Origin: Nicotiana tabacum
Lineage: Eukaryota; Streptophyta; Magnoliopsida; Solanales; Solanaceae
DNA: 64,000 bases
NCBI RefSeq assembly: GCF_000715075.1
Contig: NC_134101.1
Coordinates: 148,031,084-148,095,083, forward strand
Direction: 5' to 3'
The notes under the pieces: model-generated
Database searches by the model: none
What the model was told of the DNA's origin: nothing
What the model saw: only the letters and a program-made list of their open reading frames with translations
Translations under genes and position numbers: made by a program
Part shown: positions 11,001 to 21,319 of the stretch, in pieces
Numbering within the stretch: the first letter of the stretch is position 1
Layout of the letters: each line of letters begins with the position of its first letter

Positions 11001-12563
11001 TGAGGAACTCTATGGTGATGTGTATATTGGGAATTCGAGTGAAGAGGATGACCAAGAGAGTGAAGACGAAGGTGTGCTATCAGCAGGCTCACCATCAGTT
11101 CCTAAATTTGGCAGCTCCATAAAGGCAAATTCCAGAAGCAAACTCAATGCAAAAGCACAAGTATTTGTGCCAAAAACTGGAAAGCAAAAAAGTGCAGCTA
11201 GCACAGCAGGTACTTCTCTGATGCAAAATACAGCAACAATTAGGCCTGGGCAGCTGCAGAATGTGGTGGAACAAAATGCAACAACATAATTTTTTGAACA
11301 GCAGCAGCAGCAATTGAATACAATATCTGACCAACAATTGAAGGCAAGCAATCCTGGAGCAAACACGATTGGGCAGCAGCAATTTGCAAACTACTATGGA
11401 GTAATTTCGACTAGGAAGCACCAGATTTTAACAACCACTTCAACTGCTATTTGTGGGGCTGAATTAGCACCAACACTAGAAGTTGGGCAGTAACAAATGG
11501 TCACAACCACTCCAGCTATTTCAACAGAAGAAAGAAGACTCTTGGATGCAATGGTAAGTGCAAATCCTGTGAATTCTATATATAATAATGCTGGCAGCAC
11601 TGGGCGTGCAAGTTGAAGCAGGAACAAATTGCAAACTGTAGAACAACCACGACACAAGGCAACATTGGTTAATCCACAGGAGGGAAACACTATGGTGCCA
11701 TAAGGTTTTGATCAAGACATACCAAATCCGGTGATTGTGGGCAGAGATACATATGAAGAAGGTGAGGAAGATGATATTCTAAATCAATGTCGGGCAGAGG
11801 CAGCAAGAAAAGAGGATTTATCACCAATGCATTGTGGAAAAAGTAAGAAGTCTCGTACAAGGGATAAAAGTTGGGACGGCAAGGTGAATGAAGATGCAAA
11901 CGTAAGGCGACTTCCAATGAGAGTTGTCAAACAAAAACAGACCATCCAAAATACATCTACAAAGTCCAACCGTTCAAAAAAGAAATGATGAATCTCGAAC
12001 ACATTTTGAATAGGGTTGATGAACAAGACAAAGAGGTACAACTTGAAGAAGTTACAGGATTGGACAAGAAGGGACAAGATTTTAATTACTACTACATTCT
12101 ATTTTATTATTTTATTAGTATAATCATTTGTAATATCATCATAGAGTATGTTATAAACTATGTGATGATCATAGAATATTTGGTACTTTCAACTTCTTAT
12201 TTTTTACATGCATGCTAGTAGGTGAGGCTTTTTACGCCTCAATAGGATTAGTAAGGTAAGGTTTAGCCCGGTTTGTGTTGCCTTGGTCCTATGCCTTTGG
12301 AAAAATATCCACACGGCTATGAGATTATATGCCCTCGTGAGACTTTGCCGGCAGCTACACCATGAATCCTCTACATGAGGCTGCCATCATAAGGCAATGT
12401 GAGGCGCAGAGGAGTGATTATATAGCCAAGGCATATGGGTAACAATACCGGTGCTACTGTCCCCCCTATTTATACTTTTCCTAATTGTTGTATTTTTACT
12501 TTATTTTATTAATAAAAAACAAGCCCTAGGCGCTTGCCTAGCGGATTGCCAAAAAACAAAAAG
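8071..12563 (+). mobile_element. LINE-type (non-LTR) insertion lacking ORF2
   Basis: The segment is bounded by a perfect 13-bp duplication, interrupts the LTR of E1, carries a plant LINE ORF1-like reading frame at its 5' side and ends in an A-rich tail just before the right duplication (AAAAAACAAAAAG). About 275 bp of 5' leader precede the ORF, and about 570 bp of AT-rich 3' sequence follow it, with GC-richer stretches at 12216-12440. No endonuclease or reverse transcriptase motif is visible in any frame, so ORF2 is absent. Confidence 0.75.
8346..11989 (+). pseudogene. LINE ORF1-like RNA-binding protein (DUF4283 + CCHC knuckle), decayed
   Basis: The first 340 codons (8346-9368) are open. They hold a DUF4283-like domain (roughly residues 60-200, ending with F-P-G-L-L-P-N-F-F) and a zinc knuckle C-X2-C-X4-H-X4-C at 9114-9155. 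This pair is typical of plant L1-type ORF1, which coats the element RNA (family knowledge). The frame then runs on with stops at 9366-9368 (TAG), 9528-9530 (TGA) and 9825-9827, and changes frame several times (about 9824, 10180, 10690, 11290), through a long Ala-, Asn- and Gln-rich low-complexity region. An F-E-L-L-A-S-D-E-D patch near 10770, common near the C-terminus of plant ORF1, is followed by an acidic region (10990-11070) and a Lys-rich end near 11985. The start at 8346 is the first Met of the open frame. It could alternatively be a domesticated-type DUF4283 gene, but the flanking duplication and tail favour a LINE. Confidence 0.7.
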
Positions 12564-12576
12564 AGACAAATTTGGG
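12564..12576 (+). repeat. Target-site duplication, right copy (LINE-type insertion)
   Basis: AGACAAATTTGGG, identical to 8058-8070; the LTR of E1 continues directly after it. Confidence 0.85.
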
Positions 12577-15500
12577 CCGAATTTAAGTAGATTACCCAGG
12601 CCCAAGTCGTTCCCCCCATTAACCCATCTCGATTTGGCCCAAAACACGCCCCATTACCCGGTCCTCAACCCTCACCTCCCAAACGATGCCGTTTAGTGCA
12701 AATGTGATCCCAACCGTTGAGGTTACTTGATCTAACGGCTGGGAAGTTGGGGGTCGTTTGATATAAGATTGTCTGAACCTTGTACCCCCTCCCGTCTCAT
12801 CTCTTTCAGTCTACGGAGACCATTAACCAGAAACCCTAACACCGCCCCTCTTCTCCACCATCATAAACCTGGCGGCACCACCACCAAATAGCCCCAAACT
12901 AACACCCTGAAGCCCCCATGATCTCCTCTCTCCAAATCCCTAACCCATACCCCTCGAATCAACGTTGAACTCGTCGAATCTTAAATCCGAGTTCAACCCC
13001 AAAAGTTCAAAATCATCTTCCGTTGAGCCTGGTAGCATGTAGTGTTATTCCTTCAAATATTGAGGTCCGGACTCTACGAAACTGATGTCGATTCGTTTGT
13101 TCTTGACCAAGAACAAAGGATCGACACAAGTTTGGTTAAGTCCCTGTGTCTCCGTCTGGTTTCAAGGTTCAATCTATTGAGGCCTTTTTTTTATCCTTTT
13201 AGTTTTCTTTCTGCCATCATCTTACTATCCTCTTTCTCCCTTTTCTTTACCTTAGTTTCATAATAATCTGGTGGAATTCAATTCGTCTTTGGAGTTTAGG
13301 CTGTTCCTCCATTCAGTATTTTTTCTACTTTCTTCCCTTTCTACGAGAATTCTATTTTAGTTTTGTTAAGCATGATGAATTTCTGGTTCGTTAAATCACT
13401 TAGTTAATTAGGTCTTAGTTTAGTCAATTTCTTATTTGTTGTTGTTTGAGTTTTAAAATAATGGGGTCCCGGGTTTCTCTTAAGGAATGTTGGGTCAGCC
13501 TTTCAAATTGGGAATCATGATAATGGGACTCTGAAAATCAGAGGCCCGACAACGGGATTTGACCCAATCTGGCTAGCCCAGCTTTAGAATGGGAACTTTG
13601 GGTCAAACTTTGACCTGCCTGGTGTCCTACAGTAAATAACAGGGGTAACTAAGGGGCAATTTGGGTGGTTCACTTAGGGAATCTTTCAATAACAGCTTTA
13701 GGAAGCTTCTTAGAAGCTGAAAATAGGTTTACTCGGCCAGCAAGTCAGAAATTCAGGGACCAAGTAGCAAAAATGTTAATTGAAAAGGGGGCTTTGAGTA
13801 AAAGTTGAACCCTTGAGGCTGCCCTAATAGCTTGCTTATAAAGGCATTTCTAATGGGAGTTGAAGGAGGGGGGAGGGAAGAGAGAAAATTCAGAAAATAT
13901 AAACGGCATGATCTTTACTGTTTTATTGGTATTTCTTCAGTGATTTTTGATTTCTTTTGAACTTCTGAAACCATTTTACTCATCTGAATGGGAAATGGAT
14001 TGAGCTTGGTCGTCAAAAGATTGGTTTAAAGTTTTGTTGGGTTGTTGGTTGGTCAAAATTTGTTATTTGGAGCTGTTATACATCATTTCTAGGTTTGGAG
14101 TTGTTTTGTTGGTTGTTTTGTTGTTGATTCCTGCTATTTATTTGCTGATTGTTCACCTATATTTTCTTTCCAATTTTCAGGTACCTTCTTTAGCTTATGA
14201 TTGAGGAATGACTATTGAACATGTAATATGAGTGAAGTTTTGTTAAATAAAGACAGCATTCGAAGCTGATTTCCCCTGTTTCTTTTACTGTTTCCATATT
14301 CTGTAATTAGACCTTGAACTATAGATGTTAATTAGGTTCTCTTTTTTCTGAAATTGTGTGTGTGAGAGTGACATGCAGTAGTATTTTGCATTTGTATCGA
14401 TAAATGGACTGTGGACTCTATCTATTTAGTTTTCTTTTAATGAATTTGAGTGAATGCTGGGAAAAGGATCTGTCAGAGCCTTGTGACAAGATTTAATGTA
14501 ATACTTTGGGTGTAGACCTTTGCTTAGTTTATACTGAAGACCAATGTTGTTTAGCTTTGATAGCCCTTTGAATCCATTGAATAATTAAATAGGGACCTAT
14601 ATGTGTATCGATTTACCCATGATTCTGCTTTGTCAACATGACCATTTGTGAAGCAAAGGTTTAGATTTGTGTCTTAAAACTAGTTGGAAGTTGAATTTGG
14701 ATTTAGCATGGTTGTTTAATATCAAGTTATAATGTTATATCAAGTTGACATAATAAAATTAGGAAGCTAAGTAGATCTTTGGTGTTTGGTCTCTTAAAAT
14801 CATAAGTTTATGGTGTTAAATCAATTTCAATGCTCCTAGTTGATATCAATTGATTGGTATTTCGAGATTGGCATAATAATTTAGAGTTTGATTTGCTGTG
14901 TTTGGGCTCGCTGGGACTCGATCCTAAGTCCCAGCATCAGCTCCTTGCATTTACGGATGGGGCCTTCTTTTGGGATTCATTTTAAGCCTTCAGTGGTTGC
15001 AGCAGCACTTGAAGTTCCGATAAGTTATTGGGCTCGTTGGGCCCAAGCTTGCAAGCAGCCGTGAATTGGATTTTTGAGTAAATGTTCCTTTAATTCAATG
15101 TTTGTTAATTAGTCAGTAAGTTGGGAATTTTGTTTAAATAAGTAAATGCTCCTAAATTTTACTTTATTCAATTAATTGGTTTTCTTTGTTTATTATAGAT
15201 TATAGATGTGCCATATTAACCAGTTGAATAAAAACATGGCCCTCGTAATTTAATTTAGAAACCTCTTGATTAAAATAAAATCGAGGTGTGCCGTGCCAAA
15301 GAAAAATGACAATTGCATGGCCCTCATTTAATTAATGTGTTTGCTCTCTAGAATTCGAGGTGTGCCATTTAGCAAATTTTCCATGGCCTTCGTAAAGTTA
15401 AAAACGCGTAGTTGCTTTAGGCGCATTATTTTAATAATATTACTTTCCTAAACTCGGGTGTGCATTTTATGTGACCCAAATCCAAATCGTGATAGCGTTG

Positions 15501-15945
15501 AATAAAATGTGTTTCGGATTGCGGGTGAATTTCATGTGGCGCGGTCCAAAGACATGTTTTAGACGACGTTAAATTTTCTCTAAAATAAATAAAAACGGTT
15601 TTAAATTAAAATGCACGTAGGTTTAGTACGTTTTAAAATCAGATAATAGGCTAATTATAACAGTTGAGCGGTCGTGCTAGAACCATGGAACTCAGGAATG
15701 CCTAACACCTTCTCCCGGGTTAATAAAATTCCTTACCCGGACTTCTGTGTTCGCGGACTGTAATACATAGTCAATCTTTCCTCGATTCGGGATTTAAAAC
15801 CGGTGACTTGGGACACCATAAATTATCCCAAGTGGTTACTCTGAATAATAAAAAATGATCCTGTTTCGATTGTCACTTTAAGTTGGAAAAAACTCTCTTA
15901 TATACCTACCCTTTTCGGGGGTGTAGGTAAAAAGGAGGTGTGACA

Positions 15946-17209
15946 CTGGCCTCAATCCATTCTTCGATCATTGTGGGGTATATTACGCCTCAGTGCGTTT
16001 CTCCTATTGTTGGTGTATGGCTGGTACCTTTCCTTGTTTGGATTTGGCTCCTTCGTCAGAAGCCTGCTTGGGTATACCAAGCCCGATGGGGCTCCTAGTT
16101 GGTCATCCTAGACCCTGATTTTTGATTGATATCGGTTGTGAACATCCGACCAGGTCACGACAGGTATTCAATCAGGTTCTATTTCAGCTGCTTCAAAGCC
16201 ACCAAGCTTCGCTCATTCATACTTTGAGTGAAGGCCTATACTGCCCAGTCGTTGGAGACTGGTGGTATTTCCATTCGTTCCATTTGAAAGCGAGATACGA
16301 ACTCTTGCAACATCTCGTTCTCCCTCTGCTTGATCTTGAAGACGTCAGACTTTCTTGTTACTACTTTGATGGCACCGACATGTGCCTTTATGAAAGAATC
16401 TGCCAGCATGGCGAATGAGTCTATGGAGTTAGCATCCAGATTGTGATACCATATCATGGCCCCTTTCGAGAGTGTTTCCCCGAACTTCTTTAGCAAGACG
16501 GACTCGATCTCGTCGTCCTTTAGGTCATTGCCTTTTGTTGCGCAAGTGTAAGCAGTAATGTGCTCATTGGGGTTTGAGGTTCCATTGTATTTCGGAAGGT
16601 CTGGCATTCTGAACTTCTTTGGAATGGGTTTTTGAGCCGCTTCCTCTGGGAACGGACTTTGTATGAACTTCTTCGAATCCACACCTTTTAAGATTGGAGG
16701 TGCGCCCGGAATTTGGTCGACCCTAGAGTTGTAGGTTTTGACCTTTTTGTCATTGGCTTCTATCTTCTTTTCACCCAATTCGATCCTCTTTGTAAGGTTC
16801 TCAAGCATCTTTACGATGGCGGGGTCGGCCACCGACCCATGTTACTTGATCTCTCTGGTACCTGCTCGGCTGGGGGAGCCGTCCTCAGCGCTACCGTGCT
16901 GCGAGTTTTCTGGTGACTTTGCAGCTGAGCAATCGCTAGTTGTTGTGCATGCAACATTTCAAAAATAACGTGAAGGCTAACCTCTCATTCTTCCCTAGCT
17001 GGGGTTTTCTGAGCTTCTTGTTGGTCTCCTTGGTGCACGCGCTTGTTAGTGTGGGAGCTTACATCGACGTGTTGAGCATCGCGTGAGACCGCATCCATAG
17101 GAATCAGTTTTGGGGCGTTCTAAGGCTTTCGTGGTGGTACACCAACATCTGGAACATCCAAACCATTTTCTCCGTGGTTCTCAAGATTGTTGTTCTTTTA
17201 GTCAGACAT
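15946..17209 (-). pseudogene. E2 gag (capsid polyprotein), truncated
   Basis: A possible start is at 17209 (M-S-D followed at once by a stop), and the clean open stretch starts at Met 16832 and runs to 16236. It contains a coiled-coil-like Lys/Glu-rich segment (M-L-E-N-L-T-K-R-I-E-L-G) and then the retrotransposon Gag domain with P-D-L-P-K-Y-N-G-T, M-I-W-Y-H-N-L and F-V-S-R-F-Q-M-E-R. These are hallmarks of Tat/Ogre Gag, which forms the virus-like particle. Gag-like sequence continues below 16236 with several TAG and TAA stops until E1 begins at 15946. Stops also interrupt 16833-17200. The protein is not functional. Confidence 0.82.
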
Positions 17210-17307
17210 TTTGACCTGAAATCAAAGATCTTGGGCAACAAAAAGTGTGAAAGATAACTTTGCGTTATGTAGTTAAACCAGCAAAAAATTAATCACTATT
17301 ATTTTTA

Positions 17308-17325
17308 GCCCCACGGTGGGCGCCA
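17308..17325 (-). promoter_or_regulatory. E2 primer-binding site
   Basis: The minus strand reads TGGCGCCCACCGTGGGGC next to the LTR end. The TGGCGCC start is typical of Tat and Athila elements. I cannot assign the tRNA with certainty. Confidence 0.65.
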
Positions 17326-18078
17326 AACATTTTACCGTGAAAATGGTAATAACTGTTAAATTTGATTAAGTGATTCTAAAAATACGTGATCTATTTTTAT
17401 GCTAGCTGTTAGGCAGTTGATGCTATGTGAAAGACTTAGAAACGAGATAAGAGTTTAAAAACGAGATGTTAATCAAACCGAATCGTTGTCAATCGGGGCC
17501 TCGAGCTTGCCTATTCAAGGGCCTCGGGGTCGAGTACGAAGCTCGGTTGGGAGCTATCGAATGTGGTCGATGGAGACTAACAGTTATAAATAAATTAATG
17601 ACGGCTCTTTATGGCCAATAATAAACAATAAATGATGAACTTTAAGTAGAACACACTAAATACGAGCAATAAATGAAGTAATGAGATCAAGAGAATGTGT
17701 TAGAGAGCAGAGAGAATGTTCTAGTATATTTAGTATGGAGCAACAAATATCTACAAAATAACAAGGATCCCCTTTATATAAGAGGGGGAATCCCAATATA
17801 GTACAAACGCATTCATTACAAAGATATGGGGCTGGTACAACTATTTAATGCCTTGATTCGCCTATTGGGATAGCCCACTAGACTTGACCTGCCATACGCA
17901 CATGCCTTGGGAACTCTGCCTCGATTCGCCGAGACCAGTAACTCACATTGTCTCGAGACCGGTCATTACTTATACTATCTCGAAGTCGAACTGTCAAGAA
18001 TTCTCGGAATCGATCACTGGAAGCCCTCGAGATGTCGTGATGCTTGTGAAATCGAGCCGTCAATTTTCACCGTATACA
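17326..18078 (-). repeat. E2 5' LTR
   Basis: On the minus strand it starts TGTATACGGTGAAAATT at 18078 and ends near the primer-binding site with ATTTTCACGGTAAAATG. The two ends echo each other (CGGTGAAAAT at the start, ATTTTCACGG at the end). Length is about 750 bp. The left boundary is uncertain by a few bases. Confidence 0.65.
17773..17780 (-). promoter_or_regulatory. TATA box of E2 LTR
   Basis: The minus strand reads TATATAAA followed by GGGGATCC, within the LTR and about 560 bp upstream of gag. Confidence 0.5.
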
Positions 18079-18279
18079 AATATAATAGAATAATTTTTCA
18101 TGTGTCTGTATTTCGTTATAAATATATTTTTTCTAAGTAGCTCCAAAAATATTCCATATCATCAATTCCAAAGCTAATTTTGTTATCCTAAAAAAATAAT
18201 TATTGACCTACAGTTGATTATGAACTTTAGTAATTGCTTAAATCAAACATTTAGATTTGAAAATATGTCAATAGAAACT
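18079..18279. other. AT-rich spacer between E2 and E3
   Basis: No gene or repeat is recognised. The last five bases (AAACT, 18275-18279) are the left target duplication of E3. Confidence 0.6.
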
Positions 18280-18979
18280 TGTGACGACCCGACCCATCGT
18301 CACGTGAGTTACTGCCCCGTTTCCCCCATTTTATGCTTCTTCATGTTTCGTTATCGGCATTCGGTGTGTTAGAGTCGAATCGGATTGGTTTTGATAGGAA
18401 ATGAGACACTTAGTCTCTTTAAGGAAGGCTTGTTTTGGAAAAGTCAACTGGATGTTGACTATTGAGTTAGAGGGCTCGGATGTGATTTCCGGTGATTCGG
18501 TTAGCTTCAGGGGTTGATATGTGGCTTAGGAGTATGATCGGAATTGATTTTGGAGGTCCGGAGTGGAATTAGGCTTGAATGGGCGAAGTTAGTATTTTGG
18601 CGAATTCCGGTTGGTAGGTGAGTTTTTGATACGGGTATTGGAATGGAATTCCGAGAGTTGCAGTAGCTTTTTTAGGTGATTTTGGATGTGTGTGCAAAAT
18701 TTCAGATCATTCGGAGGTGTTTTGGTCGGGTTTTTGATCAAATGCGTATTTCGGAAGTTTTTAAGAAATTTAGGCTTGAATCCGATGTAATTTGATGGTT
18801 TTGGTGTTGTTTGTGGTATTTTGGTAATTGGAACAAGTTTTAATGATGTTTTAGGATGGGTTGGAACTTTTGGTTGAGGTCTCGAGGGCCTCGGGGTGAT
18901 TTTGGATGGTCAAACGGACCAATTCTAACCTTTGGAGGTTGCAGATTTTTCAGCTGAAGTGTTGCAGACATTTGTTCTA

Positions 18980-19265
18980 TGTGATCGCAGGAGTGCGATT
19001 GCGATCACATAGAAGCATTTTTGCGGGGTTGTTTGGTTGTTCAATGTGATCGCATAGGGAGTCATGCGATCACACAGTGTAAAGTTAATCCGGGATTTTC
19101 GTGGAAATTTGTTCAATGCGATCGCAGGAGCAGGTGTGGGATCGCATAGGCTAAGGTCATTGAGCTATGCGATCGCAGAGTATAGGATGCGATCACATAG
19201 GGTTAATTTTGGAGCTGCATATTTTGGTCTATGCAATCGCAGGGGCTTGAATGCGATCGCATAGA
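18980..19265 (+). repeat. GCGATCGC palindrome cluster in LTR1
   Basis: About ten GCGATCGC sites or one-base variants (GTGATCGC, GCGATCAC, GCAATCGC), usually inside a longer TATGCGATCGCATA-type palindrome. Matching clusters lie at about 26995-27285 and 35010-35280. Confidence 0.85.
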
Positions 19266-20265
19266 GTTAGCTACAGTGATCCGGGCAGAATGTTAAAAAT
19301 ATTTCATCCGCGAACCCAAACCCATTTCCTCCATTTTTGAACATCCTTAAGAGCTTTTGGACAAGGATTAAAGAGGGTTTCGACTGGGATTAATTGGAGG
19401 TGAGTCTTATGACCTAAAAACATCATTTAATTGTAGATTCAACATCTAAATTCATGGAAATTTGATTAAAAAGGGAAGGATTAGGGCTTGACTTTTGAAA
19501 TAGAAATGTGGGGTTTGAGGGAGCATTTGAGCTCGGATTTTGGTAAATTTGATATGTATAGACTCATGGCGAGATAAGGAATCCGGTGATGCGAATCTTC
19601 TGATTTTTCGAGAAGTGGGCCCGGGGTTCGGGTTTTGCCAACTTGGTGATTTTCGATAATTTTCGAGTTTTTTCGATTGGGTTGTATTCCCTTAGCCTAT
19701 TTAACATATTACTTGTGGTTTTGATCAGATTCGACGCTCGAGGAGGTTGATCTGCGAGGCAAGGGGGTATCGAGCTAGGATTTCGGCCTGCTTGAGGTGA
19801 GTAATGGTTATAAATGATGTTCTGAAGGTTTGAAACATCGAATTTGCACAACGTGGTGCTATGTTGAGATGAGACACACGCTGTATGATGAGCGTGGGGT
19901 CTGTTACTACTGGGGATTTGGACTCGGTCCATCCCGTTTGATGACCCTACTGTACTTTTGACAGAGACTTAATTAATATCATTATATTATGGGCTAGTTG
20001 CCATGTATGGGGCCTTGTGCCGATCTGTAGAACCCTTAAGGGGCATTTGTATTGGTTGACCTCACTTTTCTTGTCGAAATCATACCCTCAGCCATGTTCT
20101 TAACTGATAAACATAATAAGAACCAGCTTTAGAAATTGTTAAATCCTAATGAGAGTAACGTGTGGGTTGAGAACCCCGTCTTATCTTAGTGTGCCCGAGA
20201 GGCCAAGTCTATATTGACTAAGAGGGGTCGAGAACCCCATTGTGAGGGTATTTGATATGCTATGG

Positions 20266-20575
20266 ATCGGGCTGCACGCCGCAGCAATATATATATTTAT
20301 GCAGATCAGACTGCACGCCGCAGTAGTATATTATATGGATCGGACTGCACGCCGCAGTAGTATATTATATGGATCGGACTGCACGCCGCAGTAGTATATT
20401 ATATGGGTCGGACTGCACGCCGCAGTAGTATAGCGCTTGGGCTGAAGGAGCCCCTCCGAAGTCTGCACACCCCCGGTGAGCGCAGTCGACTATTCTTGGA
20501 TTGGGCTGCACGCCGCAGCAGTATATATATGTATATGGATCGGGTTGCACGCCGCAACAGTACAAATATGAATTC
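20266..20575 (+). repeat. GGCTGCACGCCGCAGCAG tandem repeat in LTR1
   Basis: Seven degenerate units of about 35 bp (five, a short unique spacer, then two) ending in ATATAT runs. The counterparts are 28282-28590 (seven) and 36281-36662 (nine). Confidence 0.85.
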
Positions 20576-21174
20576 GGTTATCATGAGGAGTAAATGAAAT
20601 GAATACTGGTTTAAAGGACTTTTAACTAACTTCTTCATTCAGTTGTTGTATTTGATATTCTCACCGTTTAAATATAGAACTACGTAGTGTTTTTACTAGT
20701 TTTCTTTCCGTCAGTCAGTATTTATTACTATTACTCACTGAGTTGGAGTACTCACTTTACTCCCTGCACCATGTGTGCAGATACAGGTATCCCGGAGGCA
20801 TAGTTTGGGCTTTCTGCCGCTGTTCAGCTTATTCCGAAGTCATCGAGGTAGCTGCATGGAGTCTGCAGGACCCGATTTCTTCCCTTATCCTCTTTATTTC
20901 CGCATTCTAGACAACTCTATGTATAGGTCACTACACAGACTTGTATTAGAGGCTCTTGGCTCGTGACACCAAATCAGTGGGATCTATAGTGATATTTTAT
21001 GGATTTTCCATACTGTTTATCTATTACTACAGAGTTATACTCATGTTAATCTGGCATTAAATCCTATTAATTGGTAATGAATTCTACTTAAGGAATTGTG
21101 AGTGACGAATTGGTTGGGCTTGCCTAGCATCGTGTTGGGCGCCATCACGACCTGGGATTGGGGCCGTGACAAGT

Positions 21175-21187
21175 TGGTATCAAAGCC
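21175..21187 (+). promoter_or_regulatory. E3 copy 1 primer-binding site
   Basis: TGGTATCAAAGCC lies three bases after the LTR. It differs by one base from the initiator-Met tRNA complement TGGTATCAGAGC. Confidence 0.8.
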
Positions 21188-21319
21188 TAGGTTACTAGGT
21201 CTCGCGAGTCTTAAGCCGGTTTAGTAAAACCTGTTAGGAAAATTCCACATTCTTGAAACTCCTATTGTGCGAACTTGTTGATTCGAATGCTAAACTTCTG
21301 TTATTCGATTCCCTCGCAG

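Larger units (their letters stand above)
1..15945 (+). mobile_element. E1: Tat/Ogre-lineage Ty3/gypsy LTR retrotransposon, 3' part
   Basis: The order protease end, RT, RNase H, second (archaeal-type) RNase H, integrase, long non-coding 3' region, polypurine tract and LTR is the Tat/Ogre plan; the doubled RNase H is the diagnostic feature. The 5' LTR, gag and most of protease lie left of the window. The LTR ends with GTGACA at 15945 and the next five bases, CTGGC, would be one half of the target duplication. The element sits inside the gag of E2. The coding part has many stops and frameshifts, so this copy is dead. Confidence 0.9.
7591..15945 (+). repeat. E1 3' LTR, interrupted by a LINE-type insertion
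   Basis: The LTR starts TGTGAGCACGTGATTTTT after the polypurine tract and ends GGAGGTGTGACA. Without the insertion at 8071-12576 it is about 3850 bp, close to the 3983-bp LTR of E6. The second half (12577 onward) has a TATA-like GATATAAGA near 12758 and an untranslated-leader-like stretch with AAACCCTAAC near 12830. The rest of 12577-15945 is AT-rich non-coding LTR; short ORFs there are not supported. Confidence 0.85.
15946..18078 (-). mobile_element. E2: 5' end of a Tat-type LTR retrotransposon, minus strand, cut by E1
   Basis: Read on the minus strand from 18078, there is an LTR, a TGGCGCC-type primer-binding site, a leader and gag. The gag stops at the end of the E1 LTR, so the rest of E2 should continue left of the window beyond the other end of E1. 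Confidence 0.8.
18280..21171 (+). repeat. E3 LTR1 (2892 bp)
   Basis: Starts TGTGACGACCCGACCC and ends GGGGCCGTGACA. Contains the GCGATCGC palindrome cluster (about 18980-19265) and seven copies of a GGCTGCACGCCGCAGCAG repeat (20266-20575). Confidence 0.92.

Noticed and set aside
13042..13263. Short ORF in the E1 LTR
   Set aside because: Short, hydrophobic at its end by T-richness, in LTR leader sequence.
20365..20638. Minus-strand ORFs with a repeated C-G-V-Q-P-D-P pattern (also at 28382-28655 and 36348-36662)
   Set aside because: They are readings of the LTR tandem repeat in several frames, not genes.
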